Shown one piece after another: positions 26,253-34,952 of a stretch of 64,000 bases of DNA (positions are counted from its first letter, which is position 1; each line of letters opens with the position of its first letter). Origin of the DNA: CAZNPU01 sp964575335 (GTDB taxonomy: Bacteria > Planctomycetota > Phycisphaerae > Phycisphaerales > SM1A02). The translations under genes were made by a program, and so were the position numbers. The notes under the pieces are model-generated. The model was not told the DNA's origin, did no database searches, and worked only from the letters and a program-made list of their open reading frames with translations. The stretch covers positions 1 to 64,000 of the forward strand of contig CAZNPU010000015.1 of assembly GCA_964575335.1 (NCBI GenBank), read 5' to 3'.

Positions 26253-28256
26253 CTAACATGACCCCCACGCAGCAATAACAAGAAGCAGATCGGTGACATC
26301 TACCACTGAATCGCCGTCGACATCGGCTGGACACTCGATCGGGCATGTCCCCCAGGCGGCAATGACTGCAAGCACGTCTTCAACGTTCACATTTCCATCA
26401 TGATTGATGTCTGCGGGGTGAAAGAGCTGCACCTGTCCCATGTCCATGACCACCGGCAGGCTCTTGCCAAACTGTACCCACAGGTCATACGCCACCTGCC
26501 CGCGATTGTCGGTGTGGTTGGCGTCGCGCAGAAATTCCATAAACTCTTTGGAATTCAGTTGATAGTACACAGTTACGACTGCGGCGCGCGCCGATTCGGG
26601 GATCGTAAACAGCGTATCGTCCCAGTTCTGTCCATTGGCATACGTCGCGCCCACAGGCATGGTCTGATTCTGCTGCGCGATCACATTGGAAAATCCCGCA
26701 GGCGGAATCCGGTTGTCCTTGAGGATCGTGTTGGCCAGCATGACGTGAAACGTCGGCCCTTCGGGATGACCAACCTGCTGCGCATACTCCTCGCCGGCAA
26801 TCCCCAGCTTGATCTCGTACACTTTCGTGTCGTCGGTAGTCAACGTGGCGGTTTCAAAGTCATAGGCGCCGTGTTCCCGAATCAGATTGTCCTGGCAATC
26901 GAAAAATTTCACGTTGATCCACACGCGACGCCCGTCCGGGAAGCCCGTGGGCAGTTTGTGACCGGTGCGATTGAGGATGCGCACACGCAGATCGCCGCTG
27001 TCCAGCACATCCAGGATCATGTCCGAGGCTCGCTCGAGAAAATCGATATTCCTTGTAATGGCTGCTTGCACCAGCGCGTCGCTCAAGCCCGTCTGGGAAT
27101 CGGGGAAGTCCGGCTGACCGTCGCCGTTGGCATCCATGGCGCGTATTGCGCGCAACACCCATGTATTTGATCCCAGAAAACTGTGTTGCGGCACATTTTC
27201 ACGCTGAAAGAACGGTTCAAACTCGAAGTTGCAGCCGAACCCCTGCATGTCGGGCATGTGGCAATCCTGGCAGGTTTTCATAACTCCGGTTGGATGATTG
27301 CCGCCGAAGCGCCCGTTGTGCTGAATGCCGATTGAGCTGTAATAGCTGTTTTTCCACTCGCTGTAGGTGCGGTGCAGCGGAAACATATCTTCCTGCTTTC
27401 CCGTCGGGTGCGGTGCGTCCAGGGTATCCAGAACATATGTGTCATCGGCCTGCCGCACCATCAGCGGGTTGCTTACATCATGGCAGTTCCAGCAGAACTC
27501 CGCCATCGCGTGATAGGGCGAATGAATGATCTCCGGGATCGGGTTGCCCAGGTGCATGTTTATGGGCACATCGTCAAACGGTCCTCGGCGAGAATCGGTC
27601 GGATCAATCACATACCGCGCATTGCTGCCTTCATGCGGTATCAATCCGGCCGCAGCGAGAGTGTTCAAAATCGCCTCGTCTTCGCTGGGGCTGATGCCGA
27701 CTTTGAATTCCGGATCAACGGCCCGGTGACAGAAATTGCAGTTGATACCTTCCAGATCCTGCAACGTAAATGCTGACGCGTCCGTTGGATGCGCACGCCC
27801 GCCCAGAAAAGCGTTAGGCGCGTGACAGCGAATGCACAATTCGCCGCTGCCTGTAGCGTCCTGATTTGCAATCGTCAGCCCGGCATAAAACAGCGGATCG
27901 CGAGCCGACTGACCCATCATGCTTGCTGCCCACGTGCCGTGCGCTTCAACCATCAGAAATGGATCGCTCGGCCCGTAACTCGCATGACACGAAATGCACT
28001 GAAGGTACGGCAAAAGCTCATCAAATTCGCCCGATCCCCCGGCACCCAGCGGCTGCGTTCCGCCCTGAAAGTAATCTTCGCTTGTTGTCGCCAGCGGCGT
28101 GCGTCCGCCGCCTGCTTCTGCGCTGCCGCGGCTGCGGTTCAATCCGCCAGCAGCTACAGCAAAACTGCCGGTGATCAACGCCATGATCGCAAACACAATC
28201 GCCCACCCGCCAAGCCCACGACCGAACCGGCGATAGCGCGTACGCAAAAGGCTCAT
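26253..28256 (-). CDS. Secreted pentahaem cytochrome c with C-terminal dockerin-like repeats
   Basis: 667 residues. Hydrophobic export segment at about 18-37 (WAIVFAIMALITGSFAVAAG). Five CxxCH haem-binding motifs: CISCH, CIRCH, CNFCH, CWNCH and CQDCH, all in the first 330 residues, as in cytochrome c554-like proteins. A strand-rich domain follows. At the C-terminus are two dockerin-like Ca-binding repeats, ADINHDGNVNVEDVLAVIAAWG and ADVDGDSVVDVTDLLLVIAAWGSC. Good ribosome binding site GGGAGAAAG. Likely an extracytoplasmic electron carrier or oxidoreductase held at the surface through the repeats; substrate unknown. No cytochrome maturation genes in the window. Confidence 0.92.
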   Translation of the reverse strand: MSLLRTRYRRFGRGLGGWAIVFAIMALITGSFAVAAGGLNRSRGSAEAGGGRTPLATTSEDYFQGGTQPLGAGGSGEFDELLPYLQCISCHASYGPSDPFLMVEAHGTWAASMMGQSARDPLFYAGLTIANQDATGSGELCIRCHAPNAFLGGRAHPTDASAFTLQDLEGINCNFCHRAVDPEFKVGISPSEDEAILNTLAAAGLIPHEGSNARYVIDPTDSRRGPFDDVPINMHLGNPIPEIIHSPYHAMAEFCWNCHDVSNPLMVRQADDTYVLDTLDAPHPTGKQEDMFPLHRTYSEWKNSYYSSIGIQHNGRFGGNHPTGVMKTCQDCHMPDMQGFGCNFEFEPFFQRENVPQHSFLGSNTWVLRAIRAMDANGDGQPDFPDSQTGLSDALVQAAITRNIDFLERASDMILDVLDSGDLRVRILNRTGHKLPTGFPDGRRVWINVKFFDCQDNLIREHGAYDFETATLTTDDTKVYEIKLGIAGEEYAQQVGHPEGPTFHVMLANTILKDNRIPPAGFSNVIAQQNQTMPVGATYANGQNWDDTLFTIPESARAAVVTVYYQLNSKEFMEFLRDANHTDNRGQVAYDLWVQFGKSLPVVMDMGQVQLFHPADINHDGNVNVEDVLAVIAAWGTCPIECPADVDGDSVVDVTDLLLVIAAWGSC

Positions 28257-28626
28257 TATTACTTTCTCCCAAATCCCGGTCTGCTGAACAATGATTGCTG
28301 CATACTCCGTTCTTCACGTGATGTTCACACATGAAAACACACATGCAACCGTTGCATGTATGTATGCCTCCATGCTTGCATGCACACGCTGCAGCGTCTC
28401 CTGTCAAATTGTTCAATCAGCCAATTGATTCAGTCGTTTCAGCTAATCTGTCATACATCTAAAATTATTCAGTCGAAATCATCCAGTTTTAGAGAGAAAT
28501 AACAATTAGCCAGTCAACCAATTCTGATGTTAATGGGCGCGCATACATAACCTGCAGCACGTTCTTCAATGCTGTGAGGTAAAGCAGCGCTGCAACCCGT
28601 GCAGTGCAGCAACAGCATCAACAGCA
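28257..28626. other. AT-rich intergenic region upstream of the multihaem cytochrome
   Basis: 370 bases, with an AT-rich core at about 28430-28550 that contrasts with the GC-rich surroundings. It holds the cytochrome promoter region, the palindrome at 28342-28358 and several further TGCATG words (about 28340-28385). No open frame of note and no tRNA-like structure seen. Confidence 0.55.
28342..28358. promoter_or_regulatory. Operator-like palindrome CATGCAAC-C-GTTGCATG
   Basis: Perfect 8-bp arms around a single central base, 86 bases upstream of the cytochrome start codon. Palindromes of this size and place typically bind dimeric repressors or activators; the cognate regulator is not identifiable. 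Confidence 0.5.
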
Positions 28627-29472
28627 TTACCGTCTGCGGCGGCGGTTCACACCCACAACGCCGGCCAAGGCAAGCACAGCAAGTCCACCCGGCCCGGGGA
28701 TCGGAGCAATCTCGAAGATTCCGGTGACCGATGCTGAATCGCCAGGCGACAATTCAAATTGGAGCCTGATTGCAATCTCGTTATTCGCAATCGGGCCAAG
28801 GGCGTTATTGAACGATGTGGTGTCGTTTGCAGCGCCAAATGCCGGTGCAAGCAGGGTATAGGGCGGCAGCCACTGCTGGCCCGCCCCGCCAAGCGGATTG
28901 GTGTCGATATACGCCTGGAACACAGGATCTGCGCCTGCAGCCGACAGGAATCCGCCGCTGGATGTGCTCGCGCTCAATGCTGCACTCACCGAGCCACTCA
29001 TCAATGTCTGCGGCCCGATGGCCGATCCAAGCGAAAGCGGCATGTACACCCAGAACACCTGCGATGTGGCAGAGGTGTTGGTCACGTTGATCGTCGCGTC
29101 AACAAATACGCTGCTGCTGCCAGCGATACCCTGCATCCGGTCGTTGACGACGCAAATCCAGTCCAGTTCCCATGCTTCGTTGGTCAGTCCGCCGACATAC
29201 TGCCAACCGGTTCGCGTCCGGTCGCCAGCAGGTCCGCCGAGATCCCACGTGCCCCATTGCACCGTGCCGAATTCAGCAGGGTTATAGGTAAAGGGATCCT
29301 GCGTGTCATTCGACGCGGACCATGTCATCTCAAACGCAGGGCGATCGCCGCTTTGCGCATACGCCGCCGGCGCACATAAACCGATTCCGATCAGGCCTGC
29401 TCCGACTACACTGACTCCAACACGAGCAGCCGCAACGCGTCCGACATTTCTCCGTCTCACATTTGCAGGCAT
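28627..29472 (-). CDS. Secreted protein with PEP-CTERM-like sorting tail
   Basis: 281 residues from the ATG at 29472, which has AGGAGGAAGAGG upstream. The signal peptide ends near CAPAAYAQ. The body shares the style of the gene at 25205: Asn/Thr/Gly-rich, with NVTNTSATSQVFWVYMPLSL resembling the VTNTMPEG segment of the other. The tail IPGPGGLAVLALAGVVGVNRRRRR is again Pro-motif, helix and Arg run. The two may be distant paralogues flanking the cytochrome gene. Function unknown; probably exported and processed by an exosortase-type enzyme encoded elsewhere. Confidence 0.88.
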   Translation of the reverse strand: MPANVRRRNVGRVAAARVGVSVVGAGLIGIGLCAPAAYAQSGDRPAFEMTWSASNDTQDPFTYNPAEFGTVQWGTWDLGGPAGDRTRTGWQYVGGLTNEAWELDWICVVNDRMQGIAGSSSVFVDATINVTNTSATSQVFWVYMPLSLGSAIGPQTLMSGSVSAALSASTSSGGFLSAAGADPVFQAYIDTNPLGGAGQQWLPPYTLLAPAFGAANDTTSFNNALGPIANNEIAIRLQFELSPGDSASVTGIFEIAPIPGPGGLAVLALAGVVGVNRRRRR

Positions 29473-29796
29473 AGCCTCTTCCTCCTGGCTCTCCCTGCTT
29501 CTCGTGTTGTGCTTGTTTGTGTTGTGTGGAACTTTGACCCACCCGAAGCGCTGCGTCTGCGCTTCGCATCCCAACGCACGTCTTCCAACTTACCACCGAA
29601 GCATGTCGTATTCAAGACAGAAACTAAAACTTTTGATCGCGCGATCGCTCCGTTCTGCAGCACAAAAGACAAACGCATTCAGCGCAATCGGCTGCGATCG
29701 CATTCCATATGCCATGCCGATGGCTGGGCGCTGCTGGGCTCGAACTCACGGTTCACTCAATCGATAAGTCGCGCATTGACAAGATGATGCGCAAGT

Positions 29797-30849
29797 TCAG
29801 ATCACGCCTGCGCTCGGGGCGGCGGCGCTTGGCAAATGATCGTTGCTGCCGCTGTTGCTGGCGTTACTGCCGGCGCGGTCGATCCACTCCTGCAGCGCAG
29901 CTCGAATCTCGCGGCTGCTTGTCGCCAGACGGATGCGCTCCTTCAGCGCCTTGATGTGTCCCATCGTCTTGCCGTACCAGCTCACGCGGCGGCTCATGCA
30001 CAAAACCGCCTGTTTTTCGCCCTGGTGTTCAAGCAGTAAGTCCAGATGCCGCAACATGATACGGAGCTTTTCCAGCTGGCTGGGCTCCGGACCTGCGCTG
30101 CCTGTCGTGAGCAACTGCTCGGTGCGTCGAAACAGCCACGGCGAGCGGATCGCGCCCCGGCCGATCATCACCGCCTGACAGCCGGTTGCTTGCATCATGC
30201 GCATCGCGTGCTCCGGTTCGGTGATGTCGCCGTTGCCGATGACCGGAATCGACCGGACCGCCGCGACAACCGCCGCGATGCCGTCCAGATCGACGCTGCC
30301 CTTGAAAAACTGATCGGTTGTGCGACCGTGCACCGTTACTGCTGCAATCCCCACATTTTCCAGCTTTGCCGCAAGCTGCGGCGCAACGATGCGCGAGCGA
30401 TCCCACCCCAGCCGCAGCTTGGCCGTCACCGGAACATTCAGCGGGGCGACGGCATTGACGATCCGCTCCGCCAGGCGAACCGTTGAATCCACATCGCACA
30501 GCAGGAGCGAGCCGCCGTTTTTCTTCGCCACCTTGTCCACCGGGCAGCCCATGTTGATGTCGATGATGACCGCGCCGTTGTCCACTGCCCACCGCGCCGC
30601 TTCAGGCAGCGGATCGCTGCTGTTGCCGTACAGTTGCATGCACAGGGGCTGATCCTGCTCACAGGTGGCTGCCAGCCGCCGGGCTGTTGCGCAGCCGCGG
30701 AGAATCGAGTGGCTGTTCAGCAGGTCCGTGCTCGCCAGCCCGACCCCGCCCAGTTCGCGGCAGAGGATGCGAAACGGCAGATCGCAATACCCCGCCATCG
30801 GAGCCAGCAGCAGCGGCGTTTTCAAGGGCACTGAGCCAATGCGAAACAT
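29797..30849 (-). CDS. dus: tRNA-dihydrouridine synthase
   Basis: FMN enzyme that reduces uridines in tRNA D-loops. Signatures: LLLAPMAGYCDLPFR at the N-terminus, DINMGCPVDKVAKKNGGSLLL with the catalytic Cys, VTAKLRLGWD, AVTVHGRTTDQFFKG, IPVIGNGDI and AVMIGRGAIRSPWLF. The C-terminal helical domain has LCMSRRVSWYGKTM, which fits the DusB-like group. Start chosen at the Met just before IGSVPLKTPLLLAPM; an upstream frame to 30963 has no family match. Length 350 residues. Follows the DNA methyltransferase gene on the same strand. Confidence 0.94.
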   Translation of the reverse strand: MFRIGSVPLKTPLLLAPMAGYCDLPFRILCRELGGVGLASTDLLNSHSILRGCATARRLAATCEQDQPLCMQLYGNSSDPLPEAARWAVDNGAVIIDINMGCPVDKVAKKNGGSLLLCDVDSTVRLAERIVNAVAPLNVPVTAKLRLGWDRSRIVAPQLAAKLENVGIAAVTVHGRTTDQFFKGSVDLDGIAAVVAAVRSIPVIGNGDITEPEHAMRMMQATGCQAVMIGRGAIRSPWLFRRTEQLLTTGSAGPEPSQLEKLRIMLRHLDLLLEHQGEKQAVLCMSRRVSWYGKTMGHIKALKERIRLATSSREIRAALQEWIDRAGSNASNSGSNDHLPSAAAPSAGVI

Positions 30850-31047
30850 GCCCGATTGTATGTATGAACTGCAGCCTTCCGACGCTGATGCGCCATGAAA
30901 CGTGATGACGATGCGTTTCCTGCCTTTCGCCGCACCGCGCCACACCATATCGAAGCCCAGCACCCGGCAGGCATCCCTTTTGATTCAGCTGCTGCAGCAG
31001 CCTCATAGCCTGCTGCGCGTCATTACGTGGTGTGCTGTTACTGCTGC

Positions 31048-33267
31048 TTACTGTTGCTGTTGAAGCAGGCGCGTCAGCGCCGCTGGGGTCAGGCCGTACA
31101 GGCGGCCGACGATTTGATCAATGGTCTGATCGGTTGCGCGGATCGATCGCTCGATTTCATTGCGCGCAGCATGCGAGCCTGCATCGTTGAGCTGGCGATG
31201 AAGTTCGAGCATGCGGCTTGCCAGTTGCACCAGGTCATCATGACTGGTTCGATCGTGTTCGCGGTCCCAGTTGATCGTGCGAATCGGCAGCTTGCGAAGC
31301 GATCGAACCTTCACCTGCGGAAATGCTCGCTGCGATGATTCGCACACATGCTGGCGGTATAAAGCGCGCAGCACGTGCGAGTTGAGCACCGCGACAAGAT
31401 AGCGCACATCCGTGCGATCGCTCGGCGGATACAGCGCCAGCAGCGAATTGCGAAAATACACCGCATGTTCGCGAGGCCCGACGATCGGATAGGCTGCGGT
31501 TTGGCGGACAAGAAACGGAGCCGCAGCGAATCGCTCGGCGCAGCGGATGGAGAAATATTCGCCATCGCGAGGTTGATAATCCAGTCGCAAACGCCTGCGA
31601 GGCGGTGCACATGCGTAGCGGCTGATCTGTCGGCCTTCCAGCACCGGCACAGTTTCTCCAACATCATCAGCGCAGTCATGCGGCACAATCAGATGCTGCG
31701 CGCAGTTGCCGGTGTGAACGCCGGGATCGGCAATGAGCTTGCCCAGCGAGCTGAATTCAGTGTGCGGCTTCGGCGACCATGCGTTACGCCGCCGCGGCGT
31801 CCACGGTTCGCCGCCCTGCACGTCTTTGATGGTGCGCTGGCCGTTTCGATCGTAAATAACCGTTGCGCTGTGGTGCATGCGATCGCGCACGAATGTCAGT
31901 ACCGGCGTGACGGCGTCTGCAAAAACCGTTTCGCCCCAATAGCGAACTTCATGCAGCGCGCCATCATCAGCGACCAGTTGGCGCACATGACGATAGCCGT
32001 CAAGGTGGCCCACCTGATCGGGAACGACCATTGCAACGATGCGTCTGGAGAGCTGCCGCACTGCCCGCTCAATAAAAAGACCGTGCGCGGTCAGCCAGCC
32101 ACGGCGGTGGGACGGATAACATCGCCTGTAGTAAGCGCGCTCATCATCCGAACAGTGCGCTGCGTATCGGCCCGCGTATGAACGAAAGGGCGGGTTGCCG
32201 ATGACAAGATCGAACCCGCCGCCATCCTTGTTCATGATGTGAGGAAACGCTTTTGCCCAATCAAATTGCTGTGCGTGCAGCGCGGATTCATGCGGGACTG
32301 GTTCGTCATGCGCAGATGTGTGATTCCATGTTCCGATCAGGCTGTTGCCGCATTTGATATTGCAGTTGAGGATCGAAAGAACCTCGTCGATTGCTGTATC
32401 GCTGACATCAGATGCTGCGCGGTTATTGCAGAATTCAAGAAGAAGCGTGAGCCTGCACAGGTCGGCTGCAAGCGGATCAATATCCACGCCGTAGATATGC
32501 ATGCGCAGAATATCGATGCGTTGCGTTGATGAAAGCAGTGGGGCAGATCGGCGCTGCTCAGCAGTTGATTGATTCTGAAGCGAACGCCGCTCGATGAGCG
32601 CGCGATATGCTGCGACCAGAAACACGCCGGCGCCGCATGCCGGGTCCACAATGCGAAGCTCGGCTGTCTCTGTCGTTGCACTGTCTTGCAGCAGGATCGA
32701 CAGCGACGAATCAATCAAATTCTGAACGACTGGCTGCGGCGTATAAAACGTGCCGATGTCTTTTCTTCTGTTTCGCCGATGCTGCATCGGTTCCCGCGCG
32801 AGCATGTATTCGTAAACCCGGCCGAGAATACAGGAATCACCGTCAACACTGCGGATCAGTTGTGCTGCATGTGCTGTCAGCAACTGTTGGCAGGGTTCGG
32901 AGATGCGCCAGGGTTGCTCGGTTATGAGATGAAACAACGTCGGCGCAGCTGCTTTGAAGCGTGATTCAAAAGCGCACGATGACATTCCCCCTCGCGCATG
33001 CCAGAGCTGTTTGAAAATCTCCGCCAGCGCAATGCGCCGCGCCAGATCGGTTGCAGCGTTGGCGTCAAAAGACGGCAGCTTCTGTGCGCATTCATCCGCA
33101 ACAGCCTCAACGACTTCAGCAAAACCGTTGAGGAGGCGATCCATCGCGCGGCGCATTTGATGATGCTGCGCAGAGCACGCTGCGCGCCGGGAGGCAGGGG
33201 TTGCATGACCGCTGCTGGAATTCAACGTGACCACACCGGCCTTGGCCATGAGCGCATGGTACACCAT
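31048..33267 (-). CDS. N6-adenine DNA methyltransferase (Eco57I/TaqI-like), orphan
   Basis: 739 residues. An N-terminal helical region (about 1-170) leads to KDIGTFYTPQPVVQNLI, motif I DPACGAGVFLVAA (about 208-220), a VDIDPLAADLCRLTLLLE acidic-loop segment and the catalytic motif IV NPPF (358-361). The C-terminal third (VPVLEGRQISRYACAPPRR ... HAVYFRNSLLALYP ... LVAVLNSHVLRALY) resembles a TaqI-type specificity domain, so target recognition is probably built in. I see no PD-(D/E)xK or other nuclease motif and no restriction gene nearby. It lies 98 bases downstream of metK, which makes its cofactor SAM. Other start candidates are internal Met codons at 33249 and later. Confidence 0.88.
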   Translation of the reverse strand: MVYHALMAKAGVVTLNSSSGHATPASRRAACSAQHHQMRRAMDRLLNGFAEVVEAVADECAQKLPSFDANAATDLARRIALAEIFKQLWHARGGMSSCAFESRFKAAAPTLFHLITEQPWRISEPCQQLLTAHAAQLIRSVDGDSCILGRVYEYMLAREPMQHRRNRRKDIGTFYTPQPVVQNLIDSSLSILLQDSATTETAELRIVDPACGAGVFLVAAYRALIERRSLQNQSTAEQRRSAPLLSSTQRIDILRMHIYGVDIDPLAADLCRLTLLLEFCNNRAASDVSDTAIDEVLSILNCNIKCGNSLIGTWNHTSAHDEPVPHESALHAQQFDWAKAFPHIMNKDGGGFDLVIGNPPFRSYAGRYAAHCSDDERAYYRRCYPSHRRGWLTAHGLFIERAVRQLSRRIVAMVVPDQVGHLDGYRHVRQLVADDGALHEVRYWGETVFADAVTPVLTFVRDRMHHSATVIYDRNGQRTIKDVQGGEPWTPRRRNAWSPKPHTEFSSLGKLIADPGVHTGNCAQHLIVPHDCADDVGETVPVLEGRQISRYACAPPRRRLRLDYQPRDGEYFSIRCAERFAAAPFLVRQTAAYPIVGPREHAVYFRNSLLALYPPSDRTDVRYLVAVLNSHVLRALYRQHVCESSQRAFPQVKVRSLRKLPIRTINWDREHDRTSHDDLVQLASRMLELHRQLNDAGSHAARNEIERSIRATDQTIDQIVGRLYGLTPAALTRLLQQQQ

Positions 33268-33365
33268 CCTGCATGAGCGATACGCGCGACGCGCGAAGCA
33301 TCACCTGCGCAGCACAGGCGCGTGGACACTGCTGCAGCTGTCTACCTGAGCGTCTGACGTGCGCT

Positions 33366-34619
33366 TTACGCGATAGCGCCGGCAAGCTTTTCTGCTGCTG
33401 CTCGCAAGAGTGCAGCCTTGTCGGTGCGCTCCCAGGTAAAGGTGTTCACTTGCTTGACGAGTTCCTTGCCATCAACTTCGTACTTGTATTCGATGGTCTG
33501 GGGCTCGCGGCCGAAGTGTCCATGCACAGCGGTGGGGAAGTAGATGGGATTGAGCAGATCAAGCGATTCGATGATGCCGCGCGGCGTGAGTTCGAAGTGC
33601 TTGTACACCAGATCCACGATCTGACTTTCATCGATTTTCGCCGTGCCCATGCAGTCGACATGAATGCTCGTCGGCTTGGCCACGCCGATCGCGTAGCTCA
33701 GCTGCACTTCGCATACGTCGGCGAGTTCGGCTGCAACGATGTTCTTGGCGATATAGCGGGCCATGTAGGCTGCGGAGCGATCGACTTTGCTGGGGTCTTT
33801 GCCGCTGAATGCGCCGCCGCCGTGTCGTCCGCGACCGCCGTAGGTGTCCACGATGATCTTGCGTCCGGTCAGTCCCGCGTCGCCCTGCGGTCCGCCGACT
33901 TCAAACTGTCCGGTCGGATTCACGTGAACGATGATGTCTTTGTTCCACCACGAACCGAGCACAGGTTCGATGATGTGCTTGATCACCTGCGCCTTCAGCT
34001 CGGCCTGCTTCTGCTGGCCGTTCCACTGCGGATCGTGCTGCGTCGAAAGCACGATAGTGTGCACCGCCGTGGGCAGGTCGTCTTCGTTATACACCACGGT
34101 GACCTGGCTCTTGGCGTCCGGACGCAGGCCGGGAATCGTTCCGTTGCGGCGAACCTCAGCCTGCTTTTCAACTAGGCGATGCGCCAGATCGATCGGCAGC
34201 GGCATGAGCGAAGGCGTTTCGCGGCAGGCGAAGCCGAACATCAGGCCCTGATCGCCTGCGCCCTGTTCTTTCTTTTCAGCAGCGTCTTCATTGACGCCGC
34301 GCGCAATGTCGGGGCTTTGCTTGCCCAAAGCAACCAGCACTGCGCAGCTCTTGTAATCAAAGCCCATCGCGCCGTCGGTGTAGCCGACCTTTTCAACCGT
34401 GTCACGCACAAGTTGGTTGATGTCAACCCAAGCCTCGGTAGTGACCTCGCCGGCGATCACGGCCATGCCGGTGGTGACGAGCGTTTCACACGCCACGCGT
34501 GATTTGGGATCGCGCGCCAGAAGCGCATCAAGAATGGCGTCGGAAATCTGGTCCGCCAGCTTGTCTGGGTGGCCCATCGAAACCGATTCGGACGTGAACT
34601 GGTACGATCGCTGCGACAT
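33366..34619 (-). CDS. metK: S-adenosylmethionine synthetase
   Basis: Forms SAM from methionine and ATP. Characteristic motifs: FTSESVSMGHPDKLADQISDAILD at the N-terminus, GAGDQGLMFGFAC (the family hexapeptide region), FEVGGPQGDAGLTGRKIIVDTYGG and GGGAFSGKDPSKVDRSAAYMARYIAKN. 417 residues; a little longer than most because of charged insertions such as VNEDAAEKKEQ. Start at 34619 directly precedes SYQFTSESV, with GAAAGG upstream; the frame runs further but without homology. Confidence 0.97.
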   Translation of the reverse strand: MSQRSYQFTSESVSMGHPDKLADQISDAILDALLARDPKSRVACETLVTTGMAVIAGEVTTEAWVDINQLVRDTVEKVGYTDGAMGFDYKSCAVLVALGKQSPDIARGVNEDAAEKKEQGAGDQGLMFGFACRETPSLMPLPIDLAHRLVEKQAEVRRNGTIPGLRPDAKSQVTVVYNEDDLPTAVHTIVLSTQHDPQWNGQQKQAELKAQVIKHIIEPVLGSWWNKDIIVHVNPTGQFEVGGPQGDAGLTGRKIIVDTYGGRGRHGGGAFSGKDPSKVDRSAAYMARYIAKNIVAAELADVCEVQLSYAIGVAKPTSIHVDCMGTAKIDESQIVDLVYKHFELTPRGIIESLDLLNPIYFPTAVHGHFGREPQTIEYKYEVDGKELVKQVNTFTWERTDKAALLRAAAEKLAGAIA

Positions 34620-34952
34620 GTACAGGCCTTTCGTGCGCGGTGGACGGGTCAGAATGACCCATAATTCACAGGGTTTGATTCGTCTATCCGGATAATTGGA
34701 TGGAACAGACGTGCAAGTGTACGTTCGCCTCACCTTGCCGGCAAGGGCTGTTCTCAATCGTATCTTGGCCAGCCCTGTCCTGAGGGAACTGCAGGCGCAT
34801 GCTTCGGGCGGGAGGGTTTGCCCAGTTTCACACGGTTTGCCGCAGGCATTGCGATTTTTTTATACCCAACGTGCGATCATGGCGTACTTTATGATCAGTT
34901 GGCTTTGGGAGGCTTCGGGTTGATTCTGCCCGAGGTTTGGAAGGAAGATCAG
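34620..34952. other. Divergent regulatory region between metK and the subtilase gene
   Basis: About 330 bases with no gene. Features seen: the perfect inverted repeat GGGTCA-GAA-TGACCC (34646-34660) just upstream of metK, a T-run followed by TATACCC near 34855-34865, and GATCAT (34875-34880) / ATGATC (34891-34896) upstream of the subtilase. Two divergent promoters must lie here. I could not fit any SAM riboswitch class. Confidence 0.5.
34646..34660. promoter_or_regulatory. Inverted repeat in the metK leader
   Basis: GGGTCA and TGACCC separated by three bases, 27 bases upstream of the metK start codon. It could be a DNA operator or, in RNA, a tight hairpin close to the ribosome binding site. 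Confidence 0.4.

Noticed and set aside
29725..29760. tRNA-like segment around GGGCTCGAACTC
   Set aside because: The T-loop consensus is not met on either strand and no acceptor or anticodon stems can be paired.
31048..33267. BREX or DISARM defence system around the methyltransferase
   Set aside because: The protein is shorter than PglX, and none of the partner genes (brxC, pglZ, drmA, drmB) is present on either side.
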